57,518 nucleotides of DNA, taken from positions 1 to 57,518 of the forward strand of contig JAJEGU010000082.1 of the NCBI GenBank assembly GCA_022819645.1, in the 5' to 3' direction. This DNA comes from Pseudomonadales bacterium. GTDB lineage: Bacteria > Pseudomonadota > Gammaproteobacteria > Pseudomonadales > Pseudohongiellaceae. Of this stretch, positions 7,411 through 15,449 are shown piece by piece. The translations under genes were made by a program, and so were the position numbers. Under the pieces are notes generated by a model that was not told the DNA's origin, did no database searches, and saw nothing but the letters and a program-made list of their open reading frames with translations. Position 1 is the stretch's first letter, and every line of letters starts with the position of its first letter.

Positions 7411-10400
7411 ATGGATGTCCAAGGTTTGAAGCTGTCGCCTGAACTGCCGATCAGCAAACACGCGAAGGAGATCGAAGCCCTCCTTGCCAGCCATCAGGTC
7501 ATCATCGTTGCCGGCGACACCGGTTCCGGCAAGACCACCCAACTGCCCAGGATTCTGCTGCGCGCCGGTTTCGGCCGCAAGGGCATGATCGGCCATACCC
7601 AGCCGCGCCGGCTTGCCGCCATGTCGGTGGCCAACCGCATCAGCGAGGAACTCGGCGTCGCTCCAGGAACCGGGGTGGGTGTCCAGGTGCGCTTCGACCA
7701 GCGGGTTTCCGAAAGCACCTGTCTAAAGCTGATGACCGACGGCATCCTGCTCGCGGAAATCCAGCATGATCGCCTGCTGCGCCGCTACCAGGCGATCATC
7801 CTTGACGAAGCCCATGAGCGCTCGCTCAATATTGATTTCCTGCTCGGCTATCTCAAGCTGATCCTGCCCCGGCGCCGGGACCTGAAACTGATCGTCACCT
7901 CGGCCACCTTCGACGTGGAGCGCATCGCGGCCTTTTTTGGCGGGACACCCATCGTTCGCGTGGAAGGCCGCAGCTTTCCGGTCATCACCCATTATCACCC
8001 GGTCGCACAACTCGCCGGCGAGGCGCCCGAGGAAGAGCGGCAAATGGCGGCCATCGGCGAAGCCATTGCCAGGCTGAGCGAGCAGGGCGGGGGAGATATT
8101 CTGGTTTTTCTCAGTAGCGAAAAGGAAATCCGTGAAACCGCCACTTACCTGCGCAAACGCCGCCATCCGCAAACCGGGATTCTACCGTTGTATTCGCGGC
8201 TGCGGGCCGCGGAGCAGCAGCGCATTTTTGCGCCCCACCGGGGCCGTCGTATCGTCCTTTCCACCAATGTCGCGGAGACTTCCCTTACGGTGCCGGGCAT
8301 CCATTTCGTCATCGATACCGGCCAGGCCCGGATCAGCCGCTACAGCCTCCAGCGCAAACTGCTGCGATTGCCCATTGAAGCGATCTCCCGGGCCAGCGCC
8401 GACCAGCGCAAGGGACGCTGCGGACGTCTTGCCCCGGGCGTCTGCATTCGCCTGTACAGCGAGAAGGATTTTCTGGCAAGGCCGGAATTCACCGATCCGG
8501 AAATCCGTCGCTCGAATCTCGCCCAGGTCATTCTGCGCATGAGTTTCCTCGGTCTCGGCCGCCCCGAAGACTTTCCCTTTCTCGATGCGCCGCCGCAGAA
8601 ATCCATCAATGATGGCCGCAGGTTGTTGCAGGAACTGGACGCCCTCAGCGAAGCCGGCAAGCTCACCCGCACTGGTCGCATGCTCGCCCAACTGCCGCTT
8701 GAGCCCGGGCTCGGTCGCATGCTGGTCACGGCGGCAAGGCTCGGCAGTCTGCGGGAAGTGCTGATTATCGTCTCCGCCCTGAGTCTCGGCGACCTCTGGG
8801 AATCGGTCCCCGGCGGCAAAACCGATGAAAAGCGAACCGAATTTTCCCACCCCGACTCCGACTTTCTCAGCCTGCTCAGGCTATGGCAAAGATGCGAGAC
8901 GGAACGCGCATCCCAGTCCCGGCTGCGCAAGTTCTGCGCAAAACGCGGGCTGTCCTTTCAACGGGTGCGGGAATGGCGGGAAATTCACCGCCAGTTGCTG
9001 AATGCCTGCCGCCGGATCGGCTGCGAGCTGAACCGGGACGAGGCCGGCTATGCCGAAATCCACCGGGCATTGATCAGCGGCTCGCTCAACCAGATCGCAC
9101 GGCGCCATGAAGGCCGGGTTTATCTCGGCAGCCGCAACCGCAAGTTCAGTCTCGCGCCGGTTTCCGTCCTGGCCCGGAAAAAAATCCCCTGGGTCGTCAC
9201 CAGCGAATGGATCGATACCGAAAGGACTTTCGCCGCCATGGCGGCAAGAATCAAGCCGGAATGGGCCATGGAGTTCGCTGGCGGCCTGCTGCGCAAGGAA
9301 TACGGCGAACCGTTCTGGAGCCGCGACCGGCAGCAGGTGATGACCCACGGGAAGACCATGCTCTATGGCCTTGCCCTGAAGGAAAATCATCCCCTGGACT
9401 ACGCCAGGCTCGATGCCGCCGGCGCCCGGGACATCTTCCTCAATGAAGCCCTGGTGGCCGACCAGATCCGCAGCAAGGCGCCTTTTCTCGCACGCAACCG
9501 CAAGTTTCTCGGGGAACTGCGCAAGCAGGAAGAGAAATTCCGCCGTCCGGAACTGATCGTCAACGAGCGGGAAATCCATGACTTTTTCGAGAAGCGGATT
9601 CCCGACTCGGTGGTTTCCACCCGCAGCCTGGAAAGCTGGCTGGCGAAAGATCACAAGGCGCGCAACGAATCCCTGGATATGCGCCGGGCCGGGCTGTTCC
9701 GGGGCGACTCCCTCAAGGAACTGCGGCGACAGTACCCGGACCGGGTGAAACTGCAGAACAATGTGCTGCCGGTGGACTATGTCTTTGCCCCCGGCAGCGC
9801 CCGGGACGGCGTGAGCATCGGAACGCCGGTGGAGCTGCTCGCCCAACTGCGCCGCGCCGACCTGGACTGGGCGGTTCCCGGGCTGCTGCGGGACAAGTGC
9901 ATCGCCCTCATCAAGAGCCTGCCCAAAAGCCGACGCCGCAAATTCATTCCAGTTCCCGATTTCGTCGATGGCGCGCTGCCGCGGATGCAACGGGGCGACG
10001 GCGAACTGATCGATTCCCTGCTCAGACAAATGCAGGCTGTGGACAGCACCATTGATCGCCGGCAGTTGCAGGAAGCGGGAACTCCGGCGCATCTGCAAAC
10101 CCGCCTGCAAGTCCTTGACCGGCAAGGCCGCGTCCTTGCCGAAAGCGCCGATCTGGCGGCCCTGCGCCGGCGTTTCGCCGGCCGCGCCCCACGCCGCGGC
10201 CCGCATTTCCTGGAGCGCCGCGGCATGACCGACTGGGAACTCGAGGAACTGCCTGAAAGCGTCCACATCGGCGAAGGCGTCAAGCTGCTGCGGCATCCCG
10301 CCCTGCTGGACGAAACCGATTCGGTGGCGGTTGTGCTGATGGAAAACCGGCAACAGGCGATAGAAGCCAGCCGGCAGGGCGTCATGCGTCTGTTCATGCT

Positions 10401-11061
10401 GCGCGGCGTGACTCAGCGCAAGGCTCTGGACAGGCAGTTCCTGCGCTTTCGCAACGCCAATGCCGCCCGTATCGTGCTTGTGCCGGGCTTTGCCGACATC
10501 GAACAGTACGCCGCGCCCGCCTGCTATCTGGAAGCATTTGCTCTGGGAGACGCGATTCCCCGCAGCAGACAGACGTTTATGGAATTGCTGGAAACAGGAG
10601 TTCCCAGGCTGGGCAGGCTTGCCATGGAGCTGGAAAAATTGCTGGAAGACATGCTGGACAAGTTCTACCGTATCCAGACAAAACTTGCTGTGCTCCCCGC
10701 CGCAAATCCAGCTCGCAAGGACATGGAATCACAGCTTGCCGCCTTGCTGCCCAAAGGTTTTCTTGCGGATGCCGGTTTTCCCTGGCTGCGGCAGTACCCG
10801 CGCTACCTTGACGGTATCCTGCTGCGGCTGGAAAAATCGCCGTACTTCGGCCCGGCGGATGAAAAGAACGCCCGGTTGGTGGCATACTATCGGGACAGGC
10901 TGGAACAGTTGCGTTCCGCCCGGGGGGATTCCAGTGCGTTGCGAACCTTTCGCTGGTCTATCGAAGAACTGCGAATTTCCCTTTTTGCCCAGCGTTTGGG
11001 AACCGCCTTTCCGGTTTCCCCAAAACGGCTGGATGAACAGATGGCAAGACTGATGGAATAA
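7411..11061 (+). CDS. hrpA: ATP-dependent RNA helicase HrpA
   Basis: A 1216-residue DEAH-box RNA helicase; the E. coli homologue acts on mRNA and on stalled ribosomes. Walker A is GDTGSGKT (35-42) and the DEAH box is DEAHERS (about residue 128). Motif III is SATFD and motif VI is QRKGRCGRLAPG. HA2/ratchet and OB-fold regions follow, then the long HrpA-specific C-terminal half (DUF3418-like) ending LDEQMARLME. The start is the ATG at 7411 (MDVQGLKLSP); the frame is open back to 6757, but that overlaps fadD and is a shadow. A 25-bp near-duplication surrounds the start (7385-7409 and 7440-7464). mlaA follows after 6 nt. Confidence 0.93.
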   Translation: MDVQGLKLSPELPISKHAKEIEALLASHQVIIVAGDTGSGKTTQLPRILLRAGFGRKGMIGHTQPRRLAAMSVANRISEELGVAPGTGVGVQVRFDQRVSESTCLKLMTDGILLAEIQHDRLLRRYQAIILDEAHERSLNIDFLLGYLKLILPRRRDLKLIVTSATFDVERIAAFFGGTPIVRVEGRSFPVITHYHPVAQLAGEAPEEERQMAAIGEAIARLSEQGGGDILVFLSSEKEIRETATYLRKRRHPQTGILPLYSRLRAAEQQRIFAPHRGRRIVLSTNVAETSLTVPGIHFVIDTGQARISRYSLQRKLLRLPIEAISRASADQRKGRCGRLAPGVCIRLYSEKDFLARPEFTDPEIRRSNLAQVILRMSFLGLGRPEDFPFLDAPPQKSINDGRRLLQELDALSEAGKLTRTGRMLAQLPLEPGLGRMLVTAARLGSLREVLIIVSALSLGDLWESVPGGKTDEKRTEFSHPDSDFLSLLRLWQRCETERASQSRLRKFCAKRGLSFQRVREWREIHRQLLNACRRIGCELNRDEAGYAEIHRALISGSLNQIARRHEGRVYLGSRNRKFSLAPVSVLARKKIPWVVTSEWIDTERTFAAMAARIKPEWAMEFAGGLLRKEYGEPFWSRDRQQVMTHGKTMLYGLALKENHPLDYARLDAAGARDIFLNEALVADQIRSKAPFLARNRKFLGELRKQEEKFRRPELIVNEREIHDFFEKRIPDSVVSTRSLESWLAKDHKARNESLDMRRAGLFRGDSLKELRRQYPDRVKLQNNVLPVDYVFAPGSARDGVSIGTPVELLAQLRRADLDWAVPGLLRDKCIALIKSLPKSRRRKFIPVPDFVDGALPRMQRGDGELIDSLLRQMQAVDSTIDRRQLQEAGTPAHLQTRLQVLDRQGRVLAESADLAALRRRFAGRAPRRGPHFLERRGMTDWELEELPESVHIGEGVKLLRHPALLDETDSVAVVLMENRQQAIEASRQGVMRLFMLRGVTQRKALDRQFLRFRNANAARIVLVPGFADIEQYAAPACYLEAFALGDAIPRSRQTFMELLETGVPRLGRLAMELEKLLEDMLDKFYRIQTKLAVLPAANPARKDMESQLAALLPKGFLADAGFPWLRQYPRYLDGILLRLEKSPYFGPADEKNARLVAYYRDRLEQLRSARGDSSALRTFRWSIEELRISLFAQRLGTAFPVSPKRLDEQMARLME

Positions 11062-11067
11062 ACCGGC

Positions 11068-11802
11068 ATGAAGTCGCTGCATTCGAGTCGATTACCCCGC
11101 CTTTTTCTGTGGAGCGGAGCCCTGTTGTTCTATCTGTCGGGCCCGACCGCGCCAGCTTATGGACAAGCCCTGGAAACCATCGAAAATCGCGACCCTTTCA
11201 TCGACATCAACCGCCTCGTGTTCGGATTCAACGAGTATTTTGACAATCTCCTGCTGCGGCCCGTTGCCGTTGCCTATGTGAATTTCGTACCGCCGCCCAT
11301 GCGCGCAGGCGTGAATAATTTCTTCGGCAATGTCGATGATCTCAACACCATGGCGAACAACTTGCTGCAGGGAAAAATCGGCGATGCGATATCGGATTGC
11401 GGGCGGATTCTGATCAATTCCACCGTGGGTATCGGCGGCCTGATCGATGTGGCCAGTGAACTCGGGCTCGAAAAGCACCAGGAAGACTTCGGCCAGACTC
11501 TCGGCGTTTGGGGAGTCGAACCGGGCCCCTATGTGGTGTTGCCGATTTTCGGCGCAAGTTCGGTGCGGGATACATTCGGCTTTGTCATCGATTCCTTTGC
11601 CAACCCGGTGTATTACCTCGAAGACGACAAAATCCGCGTTTCCACCTATGGCGTGGAGAGGGTGGACTGGCGAATGGACCTGATGCAGGCGGAAGCCCTG
11701 GTTACCGGCGACAGTTACCTGTTTGTGCGCGAGGCCCAGTTCCAGAACCGGGAATACCAGGTGCGGGACGGCGAAATCGACGATCCCTTCGGCGATTTCT
11801 GA
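11068..11802 (+). CDS. mlaA: MlaA/VacJ family outer-membrane lipid asymmetry protein
   Basis: A 244-residue MlaA (VacJ) homologue; MlaA removes mislocalised phospholipid from the outer leaflet of the outer membrane and passes it to the MlaFEDBC transporter. The family signature is complete: DPFIDINRLVFGFNEYFD, VPPPMRAGVNNFFGNVDD, GRILINSTVGIGGLIDVA, the GxWGVEPGPYVVLPIFG block and RVDWRMDLMQAEAL. An N-terminal signal peptide (about residues 11-32, ending APAYGQ) is present, but there is no lipobox cysteine, whereas E. coli MlaA is a lipoprotein. Other mla genes are not in the window. Its stop is only 4 nt from the convergent terB-like stop. Confidence 0.87.
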   Translation: MKSLHSSRLPRLFLWSGALLFYLSGPTAPAYGQALETIENRDPFIDINRLVFGFNEYFDNLLLRPVAVAYVNFVPPPMRAGVNNFFGNVDDLNTMANNLLQGKIGDAISDCGRILINSTVGIGGLIDVASELGLEKHQEDFGQTLGVWGVEPGPYVVLPIFGASSVRDTFGFVIDSFANPVYYLEDDKIRVSTYGVERVDWRMDLMQAEALVTGDSYLFVREAQFQNREYQVRDGEIDDPFGDF

Positions 11803-11806
11803 ACCC

Positions 11807-12274
11807 TCAGGCGGATTCTTCCAGGCGACTTTTCTCCGCCAGCTTGGCGCGGATGAATTCGCTGTGCGGCACATGAATCAGGTCGCAAACCTTGCGGATC
11901 ACATAATCCTCGTACTTGCTCAGTTCGGCATCCGCGTAGGCGATGCGCCACATGTTGCGGATCAACGCGCATTTTTCCCGAAAAGCGCCGTGCTCGTTGA
12001 CCAGACTGGTGAACTCATAGAGCGAAGTCGATTCAGAGGATTGCCTGCGCGCAAGGGCGATGACTTGATCGACTTCTTCGGCGGTGTGCTTGCCACTGGT
12101 CCGCAATACATCGGCAATCGAATCGATTTCCCGGGGGTCGAGCTCGTGATCGGCCTTGAGCACTTCAAACAGCAGGGCGGCGCTGGCGAGTTCGAGCCGT
12201 CGCGTTGCCTCGGCAGGGTCTGTTTCCTCCGGGGTGGCTGCGCCGCCAAACAGGTTTTTCAGGGAATCAAGCAT
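11807..12274 (-). CDS. TerB-family protein
   Basis: The 155-residue product resembles the TerB/DjlA-N helical family (named from tellurite resistance, generally of unclear role). It begins MLDSLKNLFGG at 12274. The helix LASAALLFEVLKADHELDP carries the acidic metal-binding-like motif; a second acidic segment lies at IRNMWRIAYADAELSKYED, followed by VIRKVCDLIHVPHSEFIRAK. These paired acidic loops are the family hallmark. The frame is open to 12361 but overlaps dusA, so the inner ATG is preferred. It follows dusA after 25 nt, suggesting one leftward transcript. Nothing here indicates tellurite resistance itself. Confidence 0.75.
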   Translation of the reverse strand: MLDSLKNLFGGAATPEETDPAEATRRLELASAALLFEVLKADHELDPREIDSIADVLRTSGKHTAEEVDQVIALARRQSSESTSLYEFTSLVNEHGAFREKCALIRNMWRIAYADAELSKYEDYVIRKVCDLIHVPHSEFIRAKLAEKSRLEESA

Positions 12275-12299
12275 GAGCGCTCTTTTCGGCTTTCCTGTC

Positions 12300-13286
12300 T
12301 CAGGCCACCAGGGCCATGGCGTCGAGCAGCACGTCGATGGAAGCTTCCCGACGATTGCCATGGGTGCTCAGGTGGCGGCGGAAATGCCTGCCGCCACGCT
12401 GTCCCTTGAACAGCCCGAGCATGTGGCGGCTAATATGGCCCAGGGGAGTGCCCCTGCGCAATTCCTGTTCCACATAAGGCAGAAATTCCCGCAGGGAATC
12501 CAGCCGGCTCCGTTCATTGGCCGGGGCGCCGAAGAATCTTTCGTCCACCTCGTGCAGCAACCAGGGGTTGCCGTAGGCCTCCCGGCCAAGCATGACGCCA
12601 TCGACTTCCCGCAACAGTTCCTCCGCGAAATCAAGGGTTTCGATACCACCGTTGATAACGATTTCCAACTCGGGAAATGTTTCCTTGACGCGGATCACCC
12701 GATCATGGCGCAAAGGCGGAATCTCCCGGTTTTGCCTTGGCGTCAGACCCTTGAGAATGGCGATGCGGGCGTGAATGATGAAAGTGGCGCAACCAGCGCG
12801 AGCTGCCTGTTCAATGAAATCATGCAGTTCGCTTTCGCTGTCCCGGCCATCCACCCCAATACGGCATTTCACCGTCACGGGAACATCCACGGCAGCCGAC
12901 ATTGCCGCGACGCAGCGGGCCACGAGCGCCGGTTCCTTCATCAGGCAGGCGCCGAAATTACCCCCCTGCACCCGGTCGCTGGGGCAGCCCACATTGAGAT
13001 TGACTTCCCGGTAATCCGCCTGTTGCGCCAACTCCGCCGCCGCCGCAAGCTCTCCCGGCACGCTGCCGCCAAGCTGGATGGCAAGCGGCTGTTCGCGAGC
13101 CGAATGGCGTAGCAAACCCGCCGCATCGCCATGGAGCAGGGCGCCGGTGCTCAGCATTTCGCTGTACAGCAGCGCATACCGGGTAAACTGCCGCAAGAAG
13201 GCCCGGTCATGGCGGTCGGTCCAGTCCATCATCGGCGCCACGCAAAACCGATGGCCGGGCCGGGATGTATCAATGGAAATAGTCAT
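12300..13286 (-). CDS. dusA: tRNA-dihydrouridine synthase A
   Basis: This flavoenzyme (328 residues) reduces uridines in the tRNA D-loop to dihydrouridine. It shows the FMN-binding TIM-barrel start RFCVAPMMDWTDRHDR, the catalytic cysteine in NLNVGCPSDRVQGG, VTVKCRIGVDG, the FIIHAR segment, VINGGIETLDFA and MLGREAYGNPW. The DusA subfamily is indicated by MMDWTDRHDR and by GREAYGNPWLL rather than the DusB/C equivalents. A GTG directly precedes the ATG at 13286; either could be used, and no good ribosome binding site discriminates. Its leader is adjacent to the GTCATTC-type repeat at 13317. Confidence 0.9.
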   Translation of the reverse strand: MTISIDTSRPGHRFCVAPMMDWTDRHDRAFLRQFTRYALLYSEMLSTGALLHGDAAGLLRHSAREQPLAIQLGGSVPGELAAAAELAQQADYREVNLNVGCPSDRVQGGNFGACLMKEPALVARCVAAMSAAVDVPVTVKCRIGVDGRDSESELHDFIEQAARAGCATFIIHARIAILKGLTPRQNREIPPLRHDRVIRVKETFPELEIVINGGIETLDFAEELLREVDGVMLGREAYGNPWLLHEVDERFFGAPANERSRLDSLREFLPYVEQELRRGTPLGHISRHMLGLFKGQRGGRHFRRHLSTHGNRREASIDVLLDAMALVA

Positions 13287-13316
13287 CACTTGATTATTGC
13301 CGAGGCTGGCATTTGT

Positions 13317-13363
13317 GTCATTCCGCGCGCAGCGAAGCGTAGTCGCAGAATCTCAGGCAGGTG
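13317..13363. repeat. GTCATTC-type intergenic repeat, copy 1
   Basis: GTCATTCCGCGCGC followed by GTCGCAGAATCTC. The same halves recur at 17011-17089, 28317-28348 and 33826-33904, always between genes. This copy lies between dusA and the foldback element. Confidence 0.55.
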
Positions 13364-13368
13364 GCAGT

Positions 13369-13535
13369 CTAGGAGCCTGCGCCGTAGGAATTCACGGCTG
13401 CAAATCCGCTCCCGTCCACGCCCCTGGCCGCTCGATTTCGTTGCATATTCACCAATATTCGCCTCAATCGACCGGCCAGGGGCGCGGCGATAGCGAATTT
13501 TCACTTTCGCGAATTCCTACGGCGCAGGCTCCTAG
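13369..13535. repeat. Foldback (MITE-like) element, copy 1
   Basis: A near-palindromic 163-167 bp element. The ends are perfect 25-bp inverted repeats: CTAGGAGCCTGCGCCGTAGG at 13369 and its complement ending at 13535. An internal pair, CGCCCCTGGCCG and CGGCCAGGGGCG, makes the whole unit fold on itself. It matches copy 2 (25989-26154) in the opposite orientation, with only scattered differences. Its right end encodes the last 10 residues and the stop of gltX. It has no coding capacity of its own and no clear target duplication. Confidence 0.85.
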
Positions 13536-15036
13536 CGGGTCGAACCGCCTTCGGCAAAACTTCACCGTATTCCTTCTCAAGCTTCTTCAGTTGCTTGTTG
13601 GAAATTCCGCCAAGCGCCGTCACCGCGTCTCGAAGCCGGGCGCGAGTCAGGTCCAAGCCGAGGGTGGTTATGGATTCGTACACCGAAAGCGAAACGGGCC
13701 TGCCGCTGATGGCGACGAAGAGCGGAAACAGGAAGTCGCGGATATTGTGTTCCATGGCCTGGGCAAGTTGTTGCAGGCGGGCTTCGACGGCGTCGCGACT
13801 CAGTTCGGGGATCCCTTCCAGCGCCCAGAGACTGAACTGGAGAATGCGGCGGCAGGCTTCCGGGTCCAGTTTTTTGTGGGAAAAATCCTCCGCTTCGAGA
13901 TCAAGTTCGCCTTGCAGCAGGTATGCCCCCAAACCGGAAACCTGGCTGAATCGGCTGACTCGCTGGCGCAGGAGCGGCGTGATGGTTTCGATCAGTTCGG
14001 GGCGAAACGCCCAGGCCGCGAACTGCCGGGCGAATTCGACGTCGTCCAGGTCTTCGCGCAGGTAGCGGCCATTAAGCCAATCGAGTTTCTCCCGGTCGAA
14101 AATCGGCCCGCCCAGGGAAATCCGTTCCAGATCGAAGCTGGCTTCCATCTGCTCCAGACTGAATTTTTCCTCGCCGTCGGGCATGCTCCAGCCCATGTTG
14201 CCAAGATAGTTGACCAGGGCTTCGGGTAGATAGCCCATGGCCTGGTAGTAGCCGATGCCGGTGGGGTTCCTGCGTTTGCTGAGCTTGCTCTTGTCCGGGT
14301 TGCGCAGCAGCGGCAAGTGGCAGAATACCGGCCGCTCCCAGCCGAAGGCGTCATACAGCAGAACGTGCTTCGGGATCGAACTGATCCATTCCTCGCCGCG
14401 AATCACATGGCTGATTTCCATCAGGTGGTCGTCTACCACATTGGCGAAGTGGTAGGTGGGCAGGCCATCCGACTTGATCAGTACCGGCATATCCACCTGG
14501 AACCACTGGATGCGAATCTCGCCCCGCAGCAAATCGGTGAAAACGCATTCCCCCTCCCGGGGTACCCGCAGGCGGATCACATGGCTTTCGCCCCGGGCGA
14601 GTCGTTCTGAAACATCCTCGGAGGACAAGCTCAGGCAATGCCCGTCATAGCCCGGCTGCAACTTCTGTCGCATCTGCTCCCGGCGCAATGACGCCAAGCG
14701 ATTTTCATGGCAAAAACAATGAAATGCATCGCCTTTTTCCAGCAAAATACGAATCTTTTCGGAATAAATTTCCGTCCGTTCACTCTGCCGGTAGGGACCC
14801 TGGCCGCCCTCACGATCCGGCCCCTCGTCCCAGTCCAGCCCAAGCCAGCGCAAGGCATCCAGTATCTTTCGCTCCGACTGCCCGCTCGACCGCTCCCGGT
14901 CGGTATCCTCAATGCGCAAAATGAACTTGCCCCCATGGCGGCGGGCGAAGCAACGATTGAACAGGGCCACATAGGCCGTGCCCAGATGGGGATCGCCGGT
15001 AGGCGAGGGCGCAATCCGAGTGCGAACCGAAGACAT
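13501..15036 (-). CDS. gltX: Glutamyl-tRNA synthetase
   Basis: This class I aminoacyl-tRNA synthetase (511 residues) charges tRNA-Glu. The HIGH-equivalent is PSPTGDPHLGTAY near the start, and the KMSKS-equivalent is SKLSKRR. The zinc-knuckle cysteines lie in FHCFCHE and YDGHC. The anticodon-binding helical domain follows, ending KQLKKLEKEYGEVLPK. The last residues (SLRRRNSRK) and the TGA are read from the foldback element at 13369-13535, so the native C-terminus has been replaced. The N-terminus MSSVRTRIAPSPTG fixes the start. The gene is divergent from tRNA-Ala, with 140 bp between them. Confidence 0.95.
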   Translation of the reverse strand: MSSVRTRIAPSPTGDPHLGTAYVALFNRCFARRHGGKFILRIEDTDRERSSGQSERKILDALRWLGLDWDEGPDREGGQGPYRQSERTEIYSEKIRILLEKGDAFHCFCHENRLASLRREQMRQKLQPGYDGHCLSLSSEDVSERLARGESHVIRLRVPREGECVFTDLLRGEIRIQWFQVDMPVLIKSDGLPTYHFANVVDDHLMEISHVIRGEEWISSIPKHVLLYDAFGWERPVFCHLPLLRNPDKSKLSKRRNPTGIGYYQAMGYLPEALVNYLGNMGWSMPDGEEKFSLEQMEASFDLERISLGGPIFDREKLDWLNGRYLREDLDDVEFARQFAAWAFRPELIETITPLLRQRVSRFSQVSGLGAYLLQGELDLEAEDFSHKKLDPEACRRILQFSLWALEGIPELSRDAVEARLQQLAQAMEHNIRDFLFPLFVAISGRPVSLSVYESITTLGLDLTRARLRDAVTALGGISNKQLKKLEKEYGEVLPKAVRPARSLRRRNSRK

Positions 15037-15074
15037 GAATTTTCCCGAAGCGACAGCAAGCCGGCAAAGTCGCG

Positions 15075-15080
15075 ATTATA
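15075..15080 (-). promoter_or_regulatory. Candidate gltX -10 box
   Basis: On the minus strand this reads TATAAT, 39 nt before the gltX start; no good -35 at 16-18 nt (best TGATGG). It lies back to back with the tRNA-Ala promoter. Confidence 0.4.
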
Positions 15081-15130
15081 CCCATTGCCCGCCAAGCCAT
15101 CAGACATGGCTGGTTTCAAGGACGAGGGCA

Positions 15131-15159
15131 TTGACAGCGGGACAGGCCGGACCTAGAAT
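15131..15159 (+). promoter_or_regulatory. Sigma70 promoter of tRNA-Ala
   Basis: TTGACA (15131-15136), 17-nt spacer, TAGAAT (15154-15159): consensus -35 and one mismatch in -10. The predicted start near 15166 is about 10 nt before the mature tRNA 5' end. Confidence 0.85.
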
Positions 15160-15176
15160 CCGCACCTTCGCCAAGT

Positions 15177-15252
15177 GGGGCCTTAGCTCAGCTGGGAGAG
15201 CGCAACGCTGGCAGCGTTGAGGTCACCGGTTCGATCCCGGTAGGCTCCACCA
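15177..15252 (+). tRNA. tRNA-Ala (anticodon GGC)
   Basis: A 76-nt cloverleaf with encoded CCA. The acceptor stem GGGGCCT pairs with AGGCTCC (one G-T pair). The D-arm contains AGCTCAGCTGGGAGAGC, the anticodon arm is CAACG-CTGGCAG-CGTTG with anticodon GGC, and the T-arm contains GGTTCGATCC. It has its own strong promoter. The D- and T-loop consensus bases are all intact, so it should be functional. A second copy of its anticodon arm follows at 15285. Confidence 0.95.
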
Positions 15253-15284
15253 TTTCAATCCACTTCTTAGCCCACCAGCAACAA

Positions 15285-15306
15285 CGCAACGCTGGCAGCG
15301 TTGAGG
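15285..15306 (+). repeat. Duplicate of tRNA-Ala anticodon arm
   Basis: The 22 bases CGCAACGCTGGCAGCGTTGAGG of the tRNA (15201-15222) are repeated exactly here, 84 bp downstream, without the other arms. It resembles an attachment-site remnant or a duplication scar. Confidence 0.7.
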
Positions 15307-15309
15307 GTG

Positions 15310-15380
15310 AGGCCCGTTCGGCGCAGCCGATGAAAAGCGCAGCTTTTCAAGGGCCGAACGGCTCGACAGGAAGTCGAGAC
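15310..15380. repeat. modular hairpin repeat
   Basis: Nested and adjacent stems: TCGGC-GCA-GCCGA (15318-15330), GAAAAGC-GCA-GCTTTTC (15332-15348), an outer CCGTTCGGC/GCCGAACGG pair, and CTCGAC/GTCGAG (15362-15378). The GC-GCA-GC loop recurs with different stems at 5655 and 47763. It may end the tRNA or gltA transcripts. Confidence 0.6.
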
Positions 15381-15449
15381 CGGGGTTTGGCGAAGTCAGA
15401 AACCTCGCGCCAGGGACGGCAAGCACCAACCAACCACCCAGAACGCACT

